The notes beneath the pieces are model-generated. The model saw nothing but the letters and a program-made list of their open reading frames with translations. It had not been told where the DNA came from and made no database searches. A stretch of DNA of 39,634 bases, taken from NCBI GenBank assembly GCA_035294725.1, contig DATGKK010000100.1, forward strand, positions 1 through 39,634. The letters run 5' to 3'. Source of the DNA: DATGKK01 sp035294725. Its GTDB lineage: Bacteria; Actinomycetota; Acidimicrobiia; Acidimicrobiales; Bog-793. The position numbers were made by a program, and so were the translations under genes. Positions 32,513-39,634 of this stretch are shown here, one piece after another. Every line of letters starts with the position of its first letter. The stretch's first letter is position 1.

Positions 32513-32518
32513 ACGGTA
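32513..32518 (-). promoter_or_regulatory. Leaderless -10 hexamer TACCGT of xerC
   Basis: TACCGT on the minus strand ends 7 nt before the GTG at 32505, with no strong Shine-Dalgarno between. It supports the chosen start. Confidence 0.4.
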
Positions 32519-32616
32519 CCCGAGCGGCACCCCGGCTTCCGGCGACAACCGGCCGGGTGGAGGGCTCGCCACCCCCCGTGCACGCGGCGCCCCGGGGCGT
32601 GGGGGAAGATAGAGGG

Positions 32617-33309
32617 ATGGCGAGCCGCATCCTTCTCGTCGAGGACGACGAACGCATCCGTGCCTCGATGCGCCTGTCGCTCGAAGACGAGGGCTACGAG
32701 ATCGAGGAGGCCGCGAGCGGCGAGGAGGCGCTCGATGCCCACGCCCGGGCCCTCGTCAGCGAGCCGTTCGACCTCCTCGTGGTCGACATCATGCTGCCGG
32801 GGATCGACGGCTTCGCCTCGGTGCGCGAGCTCCGGCGCACGAGCACCGTCCCGATCATCATGGTCACCGCGCGGACCGACACCCACGACGTTGTGGCGGG
32901 CCTCGAGGCCGGCGCCGACGACTACGTGACGAAGCCGTTCGAGCCGAAAGAGCTCGCCGCGCGCATACGGGCCCTGCTGCGCCGGGCGCGCTCGGGCGAG
33001 GGCGGGCCGGTCTCGCTCGTCTTCGGCGACCTCGAGATCATGCCCGAGGCGGGCGTGGTGAGGCGGGGTGGCGAGGAGGTCCACCTCACCAGGACCGAGT
33101 TCCTCCTCCTCTGCGAGCTCGCCGCCAACAGCGGCAAGGTGCTCTCGCGCGAGCAGCTGCTCGAGAGGGTCTGGAGCTACGACTACTTCGGCGACGGCCG
33201 GCTCGTCGACGTGCACGTGAGGCGGCTGCGCACGAAGGTCGAGCACGACCCGAGCGAGCCCCGCCACGTGCTCACCGTGCGAGGGCTCGGCTACAAGCTC
33301 GCGCCGTAG
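32617..33309 (+). CDS. mtrA: OmpR-family response regulator, MtrA-like
   Basis: The 230-residue protein has a receiver domain with the phosphorylated Asp57 (VVDIMLPG), acidic pocket Glu9-Asp10-Asp11, Thr84 (MVTAR) and Lys106 (YVTKPF). A winged-helix DNA-binding domain of the OmpR/PhoB type follows (LTRTEFLLLCELAANSGKVL, VDVHVRRLRTKVE). It is followed by a sensor kinase and a GerMN lipoprotein, the order of mtrA-mtrB-lpqB, the actinobacterial system that links cell wall and division. The orthology claim rests on this order. The ATG at 32617 has only an AGAGGG abutting it. Confidence 0.88.
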   Translation: MASRILLVEDDERIRASMRLSLEDEGYEIEEAASGEEALDAHARALVSEPFDLLVVDIMLPGIDGFASVRELRRTSTVPIIMVTARTDTHDVVAGLEAGADDYVTKPFEPKELAARIRALLRRARSGEGGPVSLVFGDLEIMPEAGVVRRGGEEVHLTRTEFLLLCELAANSGKVLSREQLLERVWSYDYFGDGRLVDVHVRRLRTKVEHDPSEPRHVLTVRGLGYKLAP

Positions 33310-33312
33310 GCT
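33307..33312 (+). promoter_or_regulatory. TAGGCT overlapping the mtrA stop codon
   Basis: The TAG of the mtrA stop is the first half of a TAGGCT hexamer, identical to the leaderless -10 boxes elsewhere. Here it is 32 nt from the mtrB ATG, which would give a ~25-nt leader containing GAGGAG. It may be an internal promoter for mtrB-lpqB, or chance. Confidence 0.3.
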
Positions 33313-33344
33313 GGGAGCGAGGCCCACGCCATGCCCGAGGAGCC

Positions 33345-34892
33345 ATGAGCACCACGACCGGAACGGGGCTCATCCGCAGGACGCGGGCCGGCCGGTCCCA
33401 CCGTCCCCCACCGGAGGCCCCTGAGGCTCGGCCCGGCCCCGCCGAGGACGGCGCCGGAGAGCCGGGCAGGCCGGCGCGCCGGCGCCGCGCTCGCCCCCCC
33501 TCGCTCACGCGGCGGCACCGCCACCTCGGGCTGCGCATGCGGATCACGATCACCTTCGCCCTCGGAGCGGCGGTCCTCTCGGGAGCGCTCGCCACCATCA
33601 CCTACTACTCCGTTCGCTCGTCGGTGCTGAGCCAGCAGACCAACTCACTCCTGCACGAGACGACGGCGAGCGCCTATCTGCTGAAGCCGGCGCTGACCGC
33701 CGGCACGCTGCAGTACGCCCGCTGGTTGCAGGACACCCAGTCCTCCGACGCGTCGGAGTCGCTGCTCTACCACCACCACCGCTGGTACGCCACCGCCGTC
33801 GCCTTCTCGCCGCCGAGCCCGATCCCGCCAGCCCTCCAGCAGGTGGTGACGCACGGCGGAGACGCCGCACAGACGATCGTCGTGAACGGGACGCCGACCT
33901 ATGCCGTCGGCGTCTGGATCGCTCCGGTGAGGTCGGCCTACTTCGAGCTGTTCCCGCTCACCACCGTGCTGCGGACCCTGCACGTGCTGCTCGCCTCGCT
34001 CCTGCTCTCCGCCCTCGTCGTCACGCTCGCCGGGGCGCTCCTCGGGAGCTGGGCCGCGAGCCGGGCCCTCCGGCCGCTGCACGAGACGGCCAAGGCCGCG
34101 CTCGACATCGCCGGTGGCCGGCTCGACACCAGGCTCGAGACCGACGAGTACAGCGACCTCGCCGTGCTGACCTCCTCGTTCAACCGGATGGCGGACCGCC
34201 TCCAGGAGCGGATCGAGCGCGAGATCAGCTTCACCTCCGACGTGAACCACGAGCTGCGCTCTCCCCTCACGACGCTCGCCGCCTCGCTCGCCGTGCTCGA
34301 GGGGCGGCGGGACGAGCTGCCCGAGCGGTCGCGCCGGGCCCTCGACCTTTTGAGTGCCGAGGTGCGCCGTTTCCGCCGCCTCGTGGACGACCTGCTCGAG
34401 ATCTCCCGGCTCGACGCCGGGCTCTCCGACCTGAGCATGACCGAGGTGCCCCTCGGCGACCTCGTCCGTCGCAGCGTGGCCGCCACGTCCCGGCCCGTCC
34501 CGATCCACCTCGGACCCGGTGCCGAGGACGGGCGGGTGCTCGTGGACAAGCGGCGCTTCGAGCGCATCGTGGCCAACTTGCTCGACAATGCCCAGCACTA
34601 CGCGGGAGGCGCGACCGACGTCGTCGTGAGCGTCGACGGGCCGTTCGCCCGGATCTCGGTCGAGGACGAGGGGCCGGGCATCCCGCCCGAGGAGCGCGAG
34701 CGGATCTTCGACCGCTTCTCGAGGGGCTCGAGCGGGCGGCGGCGCGGTCTCGGGGAGGGCACCGGGCTCGGGCTCGCCATCGCCGCCGAGCACACCCGGG
34801 TCCTCGGGGGCCGGATCTGGGTCGAGGCGAACGGGTCGCGCGGCGCCCGCTTCGTCGTGGAGCTGCCGCTCCACAGGGACGGCGCGCTATGA
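33345..34892 (+). CDS. mtrB: Sensor histidine kinase, MtrB-like
   Basis: The 515-residue membrane kinase has an Arg/Pro-rich cytoplasmic N-terminus (~65 residues), a first transmembrane segment at about 68-90, an extracellular sensor of ~115 residues, a second transmembrane segment at about 208-235, HAMP, the H box with phospho-accepting His302 (DVNHELRSPL), and the ATPase boxes N (VANLLDNAQHYA), G1 (EDEGPGIP), F (FDRFSRG) and G2 (GEGTGLGLAI). ATG 33345 has GAGGAG three bases upstream. Its stop overlaps the lipoprotein start (ATGA). It phosphorylates the response regulator just upstream. The signal it senses is unknown. Confidence 0.92.
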   Translation: MSTTTGTGLIRRTRAGRSHRPPPEAPEARPGPAEDGAGEPGRPARRRRARPPSLTRRHRHLGLRMRITITFALGAAVLSGALATITYYSVRSSVLSQQTNSLLHETTASAYLLKPALTAGTLQYARWLQDTQSSDASESLLYHHHRWYATAVAFSPPSPIPPALQQVVTHGGDAAQTIVVNGTPTYAVGVWIAPVRSAYFELFPLTTVLRTLHVLLASLLLSALVVTLAGALLGSWAASRALRPLHETAKAALDIAGGRLDTRLETDEYSDLAVLTSSFNRMADRLQERIEREISFTSDVNHELRSPLTTLAASLAVLEGRRDELPERSRRALDLLSAEVRRFRRLVDDLLEISRLDAGLSDLSMTEVPLGDLVRRSVAATSRPVPIHLGPGAEDGRVLVDKRRFERIVANLLDNAQHYAGGATDVVVSVDGPFARISVEDEGPGIPPEERERIFDRFSRGSSGRRRGLGEGTGLGLAIAAEHTRVLGGRIWVEANGSRGARFVVELPLHRDGAL

Positions 34893-35578
34893 GCCGGCTC
34901 CGCGTCGCCCTCGCGCTCGGAGCCGTCCCCCTCCTCGCGACCGCATGCGGCATCCCCATCGCCACGTCACCCACCCGGTTGCAGCGGTCGGAGATCCCGC
35001 CTGCGCTGTTCGTGTCGAACCAGGAGCAGCAAAGCGGCTGCCCGAAGCCGATCGCCGCCAATCCCGCCTACCGGCATGTGATCATCTACCTCGTCCAGTC
35101 GATCACCGGCGGGCTCGTCTCGCAGACCGAGTGCGTGAAGACGCAGTCGGTCACCGTGCAGCAGGTGCTGACGACCCTCGAGGCGGCGGGAGCGGAGTCG
35201 GACTACCCCGACGACACCGCGCTCAATGTGAGCTCCGACCTGCAGTCGGTCGGACCCGGACCGAGCGGCATCGGCCCGTGCCCGCCGAAGCGGCACCGCC
35301 AGACGGTGAGCTCCACGTCGACCACGACCACGACGGCGCCGAGCGGCACCGGCTGCACGATGGCAACGGTCCGGCTCGACCGCTACTTCCTCGAGCTCCA
35401 AGGCGAGGCGCCGATCCAGGAGATCGGCCAGATCGTCTGGTCCCTCGCCAAGTCGCTCGGGGTCCGGGAGGTCCGCTTCCTCGGACCGGGGGGCGGGAAG
35501 GTCGCGGTGGAGACGGCGTCCGGGCGCTTCGTGGACACACCGGTCACGACCTCGCAGTACACGCACATCGGCATCTGA
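34889..35578 (+). CDS. GerMN-domain lipoprotein, short LpqB-like
   Basis: The 229-residue product starts with a signal peptide and lipobox ending at Cys20 (PLLATAC), so it is a membrane-anchored exported lipoprotein. The part from about 60 to 210 looks like a GerMN-type domain (HVIIYLVQSITGGLV, QVLTTLEAAG, GEAPIQEIGQIVWSLAKSL). A Thr/Ser run near 145 (SSTSTTTTTAPSG) divides it. Mycobacterial LpqB, which modulates MtrAB, is more than twice as long with a beta-propeller; here only the GerMN part exists. Four-nt overlap with mtrB indicates tight coupling. Confidence 0.85.
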   Translation: MSRLRVALALGAVPLLATACGIPIATSPTRLQRSEIPPALFVSNQEQQSGCPKPIAANPAYRHVIIYLVQSITGGLVSQTECVKTQSVTVQQVLTTLEAAGAESDYPDDTALNVSSDLQSVGPGPSGIGPCPPKRHRQTVSSTSTTTTTAPSGTGCTMATVRLDRYFLELQGEAPIQEIGQIVWSLAKSLGVREVRFLGPGGGKVAVETASGRFVDTPVTTSQYTHIGI

Positions 35579-35588
35579 GCCGGCGCGG

Positions 35589-35948
35589 TCAGGCCTTGGC
35601 GCCGAGGCCCACCTGAAGGCGGGGCGCGTCGCCCCACAGCCGCTCGAGGTCGTAGAAGCGGCGGGCCTCCTCGACGAACACGTGCACGACGAAGTCGCCG
35701 TAGTCCATGAGCACCCAGCGGGCGTCGTCGAGGCCCTCGACGGTGCGAGGCCCGCCGCCGCCCGCCGTCTTCAGGCGGCGCTCGATCTCCTCGGCGATGG
35801 CGCGTACCTGGCGGTCGTTCGAGCCGGAGGTGATGACGAAGTGCTCCGTGATGGCGAGAAGGTCGCCGACCTCGATCACCACGGTCGGGTCGGACGTCTT
35901 GCTCGCGGCGGCCTCCACCGCCAGCGAGACGAGCTCTGTTCCCAACAA
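35589..35948 (-). CDS. rsfS: Ribosomal silencing factor RsfS
   Basis: The 119-residue protein is the RsfS/Iojap family, which binds L14 on the large subunit and blocks subunit joining when nutrients are scarce. Conserved segments: SDPTVVIEVGDLLAITEHFVI, SNDRQVRAIAEEIE, and GLDDARWVLMDYGDFVVHVF. The start is TTG (two adjacent TTG codons at 35948 and 35945); no other start exists after the in-frame upstream stop. It follows nadD by 27 nt, a near-universal pairing. Confidence 0.95.
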   Translation of the reverse strand: MLGTELVSLAVEAAASKTSDPTVVIEVGDLLAITEHFVITSGSNDRQVRAIAEEIERRLKTAGGGGPRTVEGLDDARWVLMDYGDFVVHVFVEEARRFYDLERLWGDAPRLQVGLGAKA

Positions 35949-35975
35949 GAGCGCTACCCCGCCCCTGCTACCGGC

Positions 35976-36608
35976 TCACGCCCGGCTGCTGCTTCCGGTC
36001 ATCTCCTCGCCACGATACAGGTTGCGCTCACGGATGAGGCGGATGGCCTCGGGCGGGATGAGGAAGTCGAGCGGCCGGCCCTGCGCCGCCCGCTCGCGCA
36101 GCTCCGTGCTCGAGATCTCGAGGGCCGGGATCTCCGAGGTCTGTACCCGCCAGCCGGCGAGCGACCCTGCGGGGTCGCCGGGAGCGACCCGGCTGCCCGG
36201 ACGGTTGACGACGACGAGGGTCACGGCGCGCCGCACCTCGTCCACCCGTTCCCAGGTGTCGAGGAGGTGGGCGACGTCGGCACCGACTACGAGGAAGAGC
36301 TCGGCGCCGGGGTGAGCTGCCGAGAGCTCCGCCACCGTGTCGGCGGTGTAGGACATGCCGCCGCGGGCGATCTCGATGTCGGAGGCCTCGACACCGGGGC
36401 ACCCCGCCACGGCGGCACGGACGAGGGCGAGGCGGTCGGCCGCCGGAGTGACCGGACGCGAGCCCACCTTCTGCCACGGCTGGTTCGCGACGACGAGCAG
36501 GACCTGGTCGAGGGAGAGCTCGTGGCGCACGTTGACCGCGGCCACGAGGTGGCCGACGTGGACTGGGTCGAACGTGCCTCCGAGGATCCCGATGCGGGGC
36601 CTTCGCAC
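35976..36608 (-). CDS. nadD: Nicotinate-nucleotide adenylyltransferase
   Basis: The 210-residue enzyme makes nicotinic acid adenine dinucleotide from NaMN and ATP. It has GGTFDPVHVGH (10-20) and the ISSTELR motif near residue 170. The GTG start lies 9 nt after the LLM oxidoreductase stop, so nadD is probably co-transcribed with that gene and with rsfS. Confidence 0.96.
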   Translation of the reverse strand: MRRPRIGILGGTFDPVHVGHLVAAVNVRHELSLDQVLLVVANQPWQKVGSRPVTPAADRLALVRAAVAGCPGVEASDIEIARGGMSYTADTVAELSAAHPGAELFLVVGADVAHLLDTWERVDEVRRAVTLVVVNRPGSRVAPGDPAGSLAGWRVQTSEIPALEISSTELRERAAQGRPLDFLIPPEAIRLIRERNLYRGEEMTGSSSRA

Positions 36609-36617
36609 GCTCGGACC

Positions 36618-37547
36618 TCAGCGGCCGGCGAGCCGTGCGACGACGGGGGCGAAGCTGTCGATCTCCGGCTCGTGGAACACCCAGTAGGAGTAGCCGAACT
36701 CCTCGCGGCGCCGCTCGAGGGTCTCGACGATCTCGTCCTCGGTCCCGAACACGGCGACCGGTGTGGCAGCGATCTCGTCGGGCGAGAACCCGAGGATCGC
36801 GGACATCTCCTCGGCCACCTCGGCCTGGGGCCGCCCGATCTGGGCGAGGAACACGAGGCTTTGGAGCTCGATGTCGGCAAAGCGCTCGCCGGCGTGCTCC
36901 CTTACCCACCCGATCCGCTCTGCGTACTGCGACGGGGTGGCCGACGCGATCGTCTCGGCGTTGATGCTGCCCGCCCGGAGCGAGGGGTTGATGCCGATGA
37001 TGCGGGCGTGCTCGGCGGCGAGGCGCAGCACGCGACGGCTCCCCCCTCCGATGAGGAGCGGCGGTCCCCCCGGCGTATGCGGGCGGGGCAGGCCGTGGGC
37101 TCCCCGGAGGCGGTAGTGCTCCCCGTCGAAGTCGACGCTCTCGGAGGCCCACAGCGCCGTCATGACCTTGACGGCCTCTTCGAGGCGGGCGACTCGCACC
37201 GCCGGCTCGTCGTAGCCGAGGCCCGCCTCGTCGTAGTCGCTGCGGAGCCAGCCCGCCCCGATGCCCGCCTCGAGACGGCCTTCGGAGGCGAGGTCGAGGG
37301 TGGCGAGCTCCTTCGCCAGCACGAGAGGGTGCCGGTAGTCGTTGTCGAACACGAGCGAGCCGACCCTGAGAGAGCTCGTCGCCTCCGCAGCCGCCGTGAG
37401 GGCGACGAGCGGTCCGTACTGGTCCCCGAAGTGGTCCGGCATGAACAGCGTGGAGTAGCCGAGGTCCTCGAGCCGGCGAGCCTGGTCCCGCCACTGCCGG
37501 AGCGACGGAGCCTTCTGGAGCTGGATGCCGAAGCGGAAGGGGTGCAT
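36618..37547 (-). CDS. LLM-class, probably F420-dependent oxidoreductase
   Basis: The 309-residue protein is a luciferase-like monooxygenase-fold (TIM barrel) oxidoreductase. RFGIQLQKAPSLRQWRDQAR at the start, GSLVFDNDYRHPLVLAKELAT, LEAGIGAGW and PPLLIGGGSRRVLRLAAEHA are typical of the actinobacterial F420-dependent subgroup (from memory, the TIGR03621 type). The cofactor could instead be FMN. Substrate unknown. The start is ATG 37547 with TAACCT six bases upstream (leaderless). Divergent from aroG across 44 nt. Confidence 0.9.
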   Translation of the reverse strand: MHPFRFGIQLQKAPSLRQWRDQARRLEDLGYSTLFMPDHFGDQYGPLVALTAAAEATSSLRVGSLVFDNDYRHPLVLAKELATLDLASEGRLEAGIGAGWLRSDYDEAGLGYDEPAVRVARLEEAVKVMTALWASESVDFDGEHYRLRGAHGLPRPHTPGGPPLLIGGGSRRVLRLAAEHARIIGINPSLRAGSINAETIASATPSQYAERIGWVREHAGERFADIELQSLVFLAQIGRPQAEVAEEMSAILGFSPDEIAATPVAVFGTEDEIVETLERRREEFGYSYWVFHEPEIDSFAPVVARLAGR

Positions 37548-37553
37548 CCGCCG

Positions 37554-37559
37554 AGGTTA
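37554..37559 (-). promoter_or_regulatory. Leaderless -10 hexamer TAACCT of the LLM gene
   Basis: TAACCT on the minus strand ends 6 nt before the ATG at 37547. It overlaps the region where a -35 box for aroG would be expected, so the two divergent promoters may interfere. Confidence 0.5.
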
Positions 37560-37579
37560 GCCAGCCGCTCGGGCTCGTT

Positions 37580-37585
37580 TAGGCT
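37580..37585 (+). promoter_or_regulatory. Leaderless -10 hexamer TAGGCT of aroG
   Basis: TAGGCT ends 6 nt before the ATG at 37592, with no Shine-Dalgarno between. Same hexamer as at lat, ispG and the SDR gene. Confidence 0.55.
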
Positions 37586-37591
37586 GTCCGG

Positions 37592-38953
37592 ATGGCGCTC
37601 GGATCACGACCTGCGAGCTGGCAGCCCTCCTCGTGGCGCGAGCGCGAGGCACGCCAGCTCCCCGAGTGGCCCGACGAGCACGCGGCCGAGGAGGTCTACG
37701 GCCGCCTGCGGGCCCTCCCGCCCCTCGTCTTCGCGGGCGAGGCGCGCCGGCTCATCCGGTCCCTCGCCGCCGTGCAGGCCGGCAACGCCTTCGTGCTCCA
37801 GGCAGGTGACTGCGCCGAGTCCTTCGACGACTTCTCGGCCGACTCGATCCGGGACAAGCTGAAGGTGATCCTCCAGATGGCGGTCGTGCTCACCTACGGC
37901 TCCGGCGTGCCGGTGCTGAAGATCGGCCGCATCGCCGGCCAGTTCGCGAAGCCCCGGTCCTCGGCCATCGAGCGGGTCGGCGACCTCGAGCTGCCCGCGT
38001 TCCGGGGCCACATCGTGAACGACGACGTCCCCGTCCCGGCCGGGCGCGTCCCGGACCCCTCCCGCATGCTGACCGCCTACCACCAGTCGGCCGCCACGCT
38101 CAACCTGCTGCGTGCCTTCACGAAAGGCGGGTTCGCGGACCTGTCCCAGGTCCACGCGTGGAACCAGCAGTTCGTGGCGGCGAGTGCGGAGGGCCGCCGC
38201 TACGAGGCCATCGCCGAGGAGATCGACCGCGCTCTGCGCTTCATGAGGGCCTGTGGCGTCGACCTCACGGCCGACTCCCCCATGCACCAGGTCGACCTGT
38301 TCACGAGCCACGAGGCGCTCCTGCTCGGTTACGAGGAGGCGCTCACCCGGCAGGACTCGCTCACCGGCGAGTGGTACGACTGCTCTGCGCACCTGCTCTG
38401 GGTCGGCGACCGCACCCGGCAGGTGGACGGCGCCCACGTCGAGTTCCTCTCGGGGATCGGCAACCCCGTGGCCTGCAAGGTGTCGGGCACGATGTCGCCC
38501 GAGGAGCTGCTCGAGCTGTGCGAGCGGCTCAACCCCGAGCGCATCCCGGGACGGCTCACGCTCATCTCCCGCATGGGCGTCGACACGGTGCGCGACCGGC
38601 TCCCGGCCCTCGTGCAGGCTGTGCGCGCAGCGGACCACCCGGTCGTGTGGGAGTGCGATCCCATGCACGGCAACACCTTCGCGAGCGAGTCCGGCCGCAA
38701 GACGCGGCACTTCGACGACATCATCGGCGAGATCCAGGGGTACTTCGAGGTTCACCGGGCGCTCGGCTCGTGGCCGGGCGGCGTCCACGTCGAGCTCACC
38801 GGCGACGACGTCACCGAGTGCCTCGGCGGGATCGGCGACATCCTCGAGGAGCAGCTGCCGCTGCGGTACACGACGGCGTGCGACCCCCGCCTCAACGCCC
38901 GCCAGTCGATCGACCTCGCCTTCCGGGTCGCCGAGCTGCTGCGAGGCGGCTGA
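37592..38953 (+). CDS. aroG: Class II 3-deoxy-7-phosphoheptulonate synthase
   Basis: The 453-residue protein is a type II (plant-like) DAHP synthase, which condenses phosphoenolpyruvate and erythrose 4-phosphate, the first step of the shikimate pathway. Diagnostic segments are QAGDCAESF with metal ligand Cys74, KIGRIAGQFAKPRS, DPSRMLTAYHQSAATLNLLR, TSHEALLLGYEEALTR, GDRTRQVDGAHVEF, VWECDPMHGNT and GGVHVELTGDDVTECLGG. Type II enzymes are the usual DAHP synthase in actinobacteria, with the mycobacterial AroG about 460 residues. Regulation by aromatic amino acids or by chorismate mutase interaction is known in mycobacteria but not visible here. Confidence 0.97.
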   Translation: MALGSRPASWQPSSWREREARQLPEWPDEHAAEEVYGRLRALPPLVFAGEARRLIRSLAAVQAGNAFVLQAGDCAESFDDFSADSIRDKLKVILQMAVVLTYGSGVPVLKIGRIAGQFAKPRSSAIERVGDLELPAFRGHIVNDDVPVPAGRVPDPSRMLTAYHQSAATLNLLRAFTKGGFADLSQVHAWNQQFVAASAEGRRYEAIAEEIDRALRFMRACGVDLTADSPMHQVDLFTSHEALLLGYEEALTRQDSLTGEWYDCSAHLLWVGDRTRQVDGAHVEFLSGIGNPVACKVSGTMSPEELLELCERLNPERIPGRLTLISRMGVDTVRDRLPALVQAVRAADHPVVWECDPMHGNTFASESGRKTRHFDDIIGEIQGYFEVHRALGSWPGGVHVELTGDDVTECLGGIGDILEEQLPLRYTTACDPRLNARQSIDLAFRVAELLRGG

Positions 38954-38971
38954 GCCGAGCACCCGCGGCGG

Positions 38972-39000
38972 GCCGGAGCCCCCTGTTCCCCGGGGCCGGC
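38972..39000 (+). terminator. Hairpin downstream of aroG
   Basis: GCCGG (38972-38976) plus CCCC (38979-38982) pair with GGGG (38992-38995) plus CCGGC (38996-39000), with a 2-nt bulge. It begins 18 nt after the aroG stop. The stem is GC-rich and lacks a U-tract. Confidence 0.45.
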
Positions 39001-39174
39001 GCCGGCCTCGGAAGCTGCCCGCCAGCCTCCCGGCACAGAGCCCGAGGTGCCGCCGTGGCTCCCGTTGCGCGTGTGGCAGGTGTGAAGACGCGTACTATTC
39101 GCCCTGGGGCACCGGGCCGTGCCGGCAGGGTTCGCTCCGAAGCACCCGGCGGACCGGTCGTCCGAAAGGCAGGC

Positions 39175-39634
39175 ATGCGAGGGGTGGCGCGGCGCAGCGT
39201 TCCAGGCGGAGGACCACCCCCGCCAGCGCGGTCGCTCACGGGGCTCCGGCCGCCGTGGGCCACCGTCCCGCCTCGATCGGGCGGAGCACCCCTCGTGATG
39301 GCCGTCGGCGCCGCCGTGGCCGTGCTCGTGCTCGCCGGCCTTCCCCGAGCCGCACTCGGCGACAGCGGCTTCGGCACCCCCGGCAGCCATGAGAGCGCCG
39401 GCAGCCGCGCCGTGCCGGTGTCCGAGCTCGCCTACGACCTCGTCTCCAGGAACGGGACCGTGACGAGCTTCGGGGGCGCGGGCAACTTCGGGGGGACCGA
39501 GAACGACACGCTCCCCGCCCCGATCGTGGGCATGGCGACGACGCCGGACGGGCGGGGCTACTGGCTCGTCGCCCGCAACGGGGGGGTGCACCCGTTCGGG
39601 GATGCCCGCTTCTACGGCTCCCTCGCCCACCGCC
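39175..39634 (+). CDS. Exported repeat protein, truncated at the window edge
   Basis: The frame is open to the right edge, so the C-terminus is missing. From ATG 39175 (AAAGGCAGG upstream) an Arg/Pro-rich stretch of ~40 residues leads to a hydrophobic segment (MAVGAAVAVLVLAGLPRAAL), a signal peptide or anchor. Then follows GMATTPDGRGYWLVARNGG and the continuation VHPFGDARFYGSLAH, one unit of a repeat that I recall as widespread and often tandem in Acidimicrobiia secreted proteins, which suggests a beta-propeller-like surface protein. Alternative starts are GTG 39082 and ATG 39298. Function unknown. Confidence 0.75.
   Translation, partial: MRGVARRSVPGGGPPPPARSLTGLRPPWATVPPRSGGAPLVMAVGAAVAVLVLAGLPRAALGDSGFGTPGSHESAGSRAVPVSELAYDLVSRNGTVTSFGGAGNFGGTENDTLPAPIVGMATTPDGRGYWLVARNGGVHPFGDARFYGSLAHR

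Noticed and set aside
31624..33327. Longer starts for whiG, xerC, dxr and tsf
   Set aside because: The extensions overlap upstream genes and add Arg/Pro-rich sequence. The chosen starts sit at 4-nt overlaps, near ribosome-binding sites or behind -10 boxes.
1..39634. CRISPR arrays, insertion sequences, phage integrase or toxin-antitoxin pair
   Set aside because: I saw no regularly spaced repeats, no transposase motif and no typical toxin-antitoxin pair. The only tyrosine recombinase is the core XerC.

Overview
The window is GC-rich, gene-dense bacterial chromosome, most probably from an actinobacterium of the class Acidimicrobiia. The evidence is the order rpsB-tsf-pyrH-frr-cdsA-dxr-rseP-ispG-GNAT with xerC-whiG just upstream (a classic actinobacterial block), an mtrA-mtrB-lpqB-like operon, an F420-type luciferase-like oxidoreductase, a class II DAHP synthase, many leaderless genes with a TANNNT -10 box, and at the right edge a surface protein with the 'GYWLV..GGV..FGDA.FYGS' repeat that I associate with Acidimicrobiia. 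Taxonomy is inferred from these features, not searched.

Layout. 1-2327 is a less GC-rich accessory segment with two unrecognised genes (370-1086, 1022-1720) and frame-broken sequence, ending at a tRNA-Leu(UAG) at 2328-2409. 2410-2864 has no convincing gene. 2865-6546 holds an SDR oxidoreductase, a candidate 23-residue leaderless peptide, a family VIII-type serine hydrolase, phenylalanine hydroxylase, and a divergent Lrp/AsnC regulator with an inverted-repeat operator between the last two. 6536-10070 (minus strand) is an operon-like set: an HpnO-like aminotransferase, an HpnA-like epimerase and a lipoprotein with an alpha/beta-hydrolase fold that has lost its catalytic Ser and His. 10134-13108 is a translationally coupled lysine-catabolism pair (lysine 6-aminotransferase and aldehyde dehydrogenase). 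13130-16528 (minus) holds a ThDP-dependent enzyme, a crotonase-family enzyme and a VOC protein.

16550-20916 encodes an SbcD-like nuclease and a large SbcC/YhaN-like ATPase whose coiled-coil apex carries a transmembrane hairpin instead of a zinc hook. 20948-32505 (minus) is the conserved core block: tyrosine recombinase XerC, WhiG-type sigma factor, ribosomal protein S2, EF-Ts, UMP kinase, ribosome recycling factor, CdsA with a long disordered N-terminal extension, the MEP-pathway enzymes Dxr and IspG around an RseP-type protease, and an Eis-like acetyltransferase that lacks a canonical start codon. 32617-35578 is the two-component/lipoprotein operon. 35589-37547 (minus) is LLM oxidoreductase-nadD-rsfS. 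37592-38953 is aroG, and 39175 to the end is the truncated surface protein.

Regulation visible in the sequence: the hexamer TAGGCT recurs 6-8 nt before the start codon of several genes (SDR, the small peptide, lat, ispG, aroG), with TACCAT, TACACT, TATGTT, TACCGT and TAACCT variants at others, as expected of leaderless actinobacterial promoters. Many operon junctions are 4-nt ATGA/GTGA overlaps.
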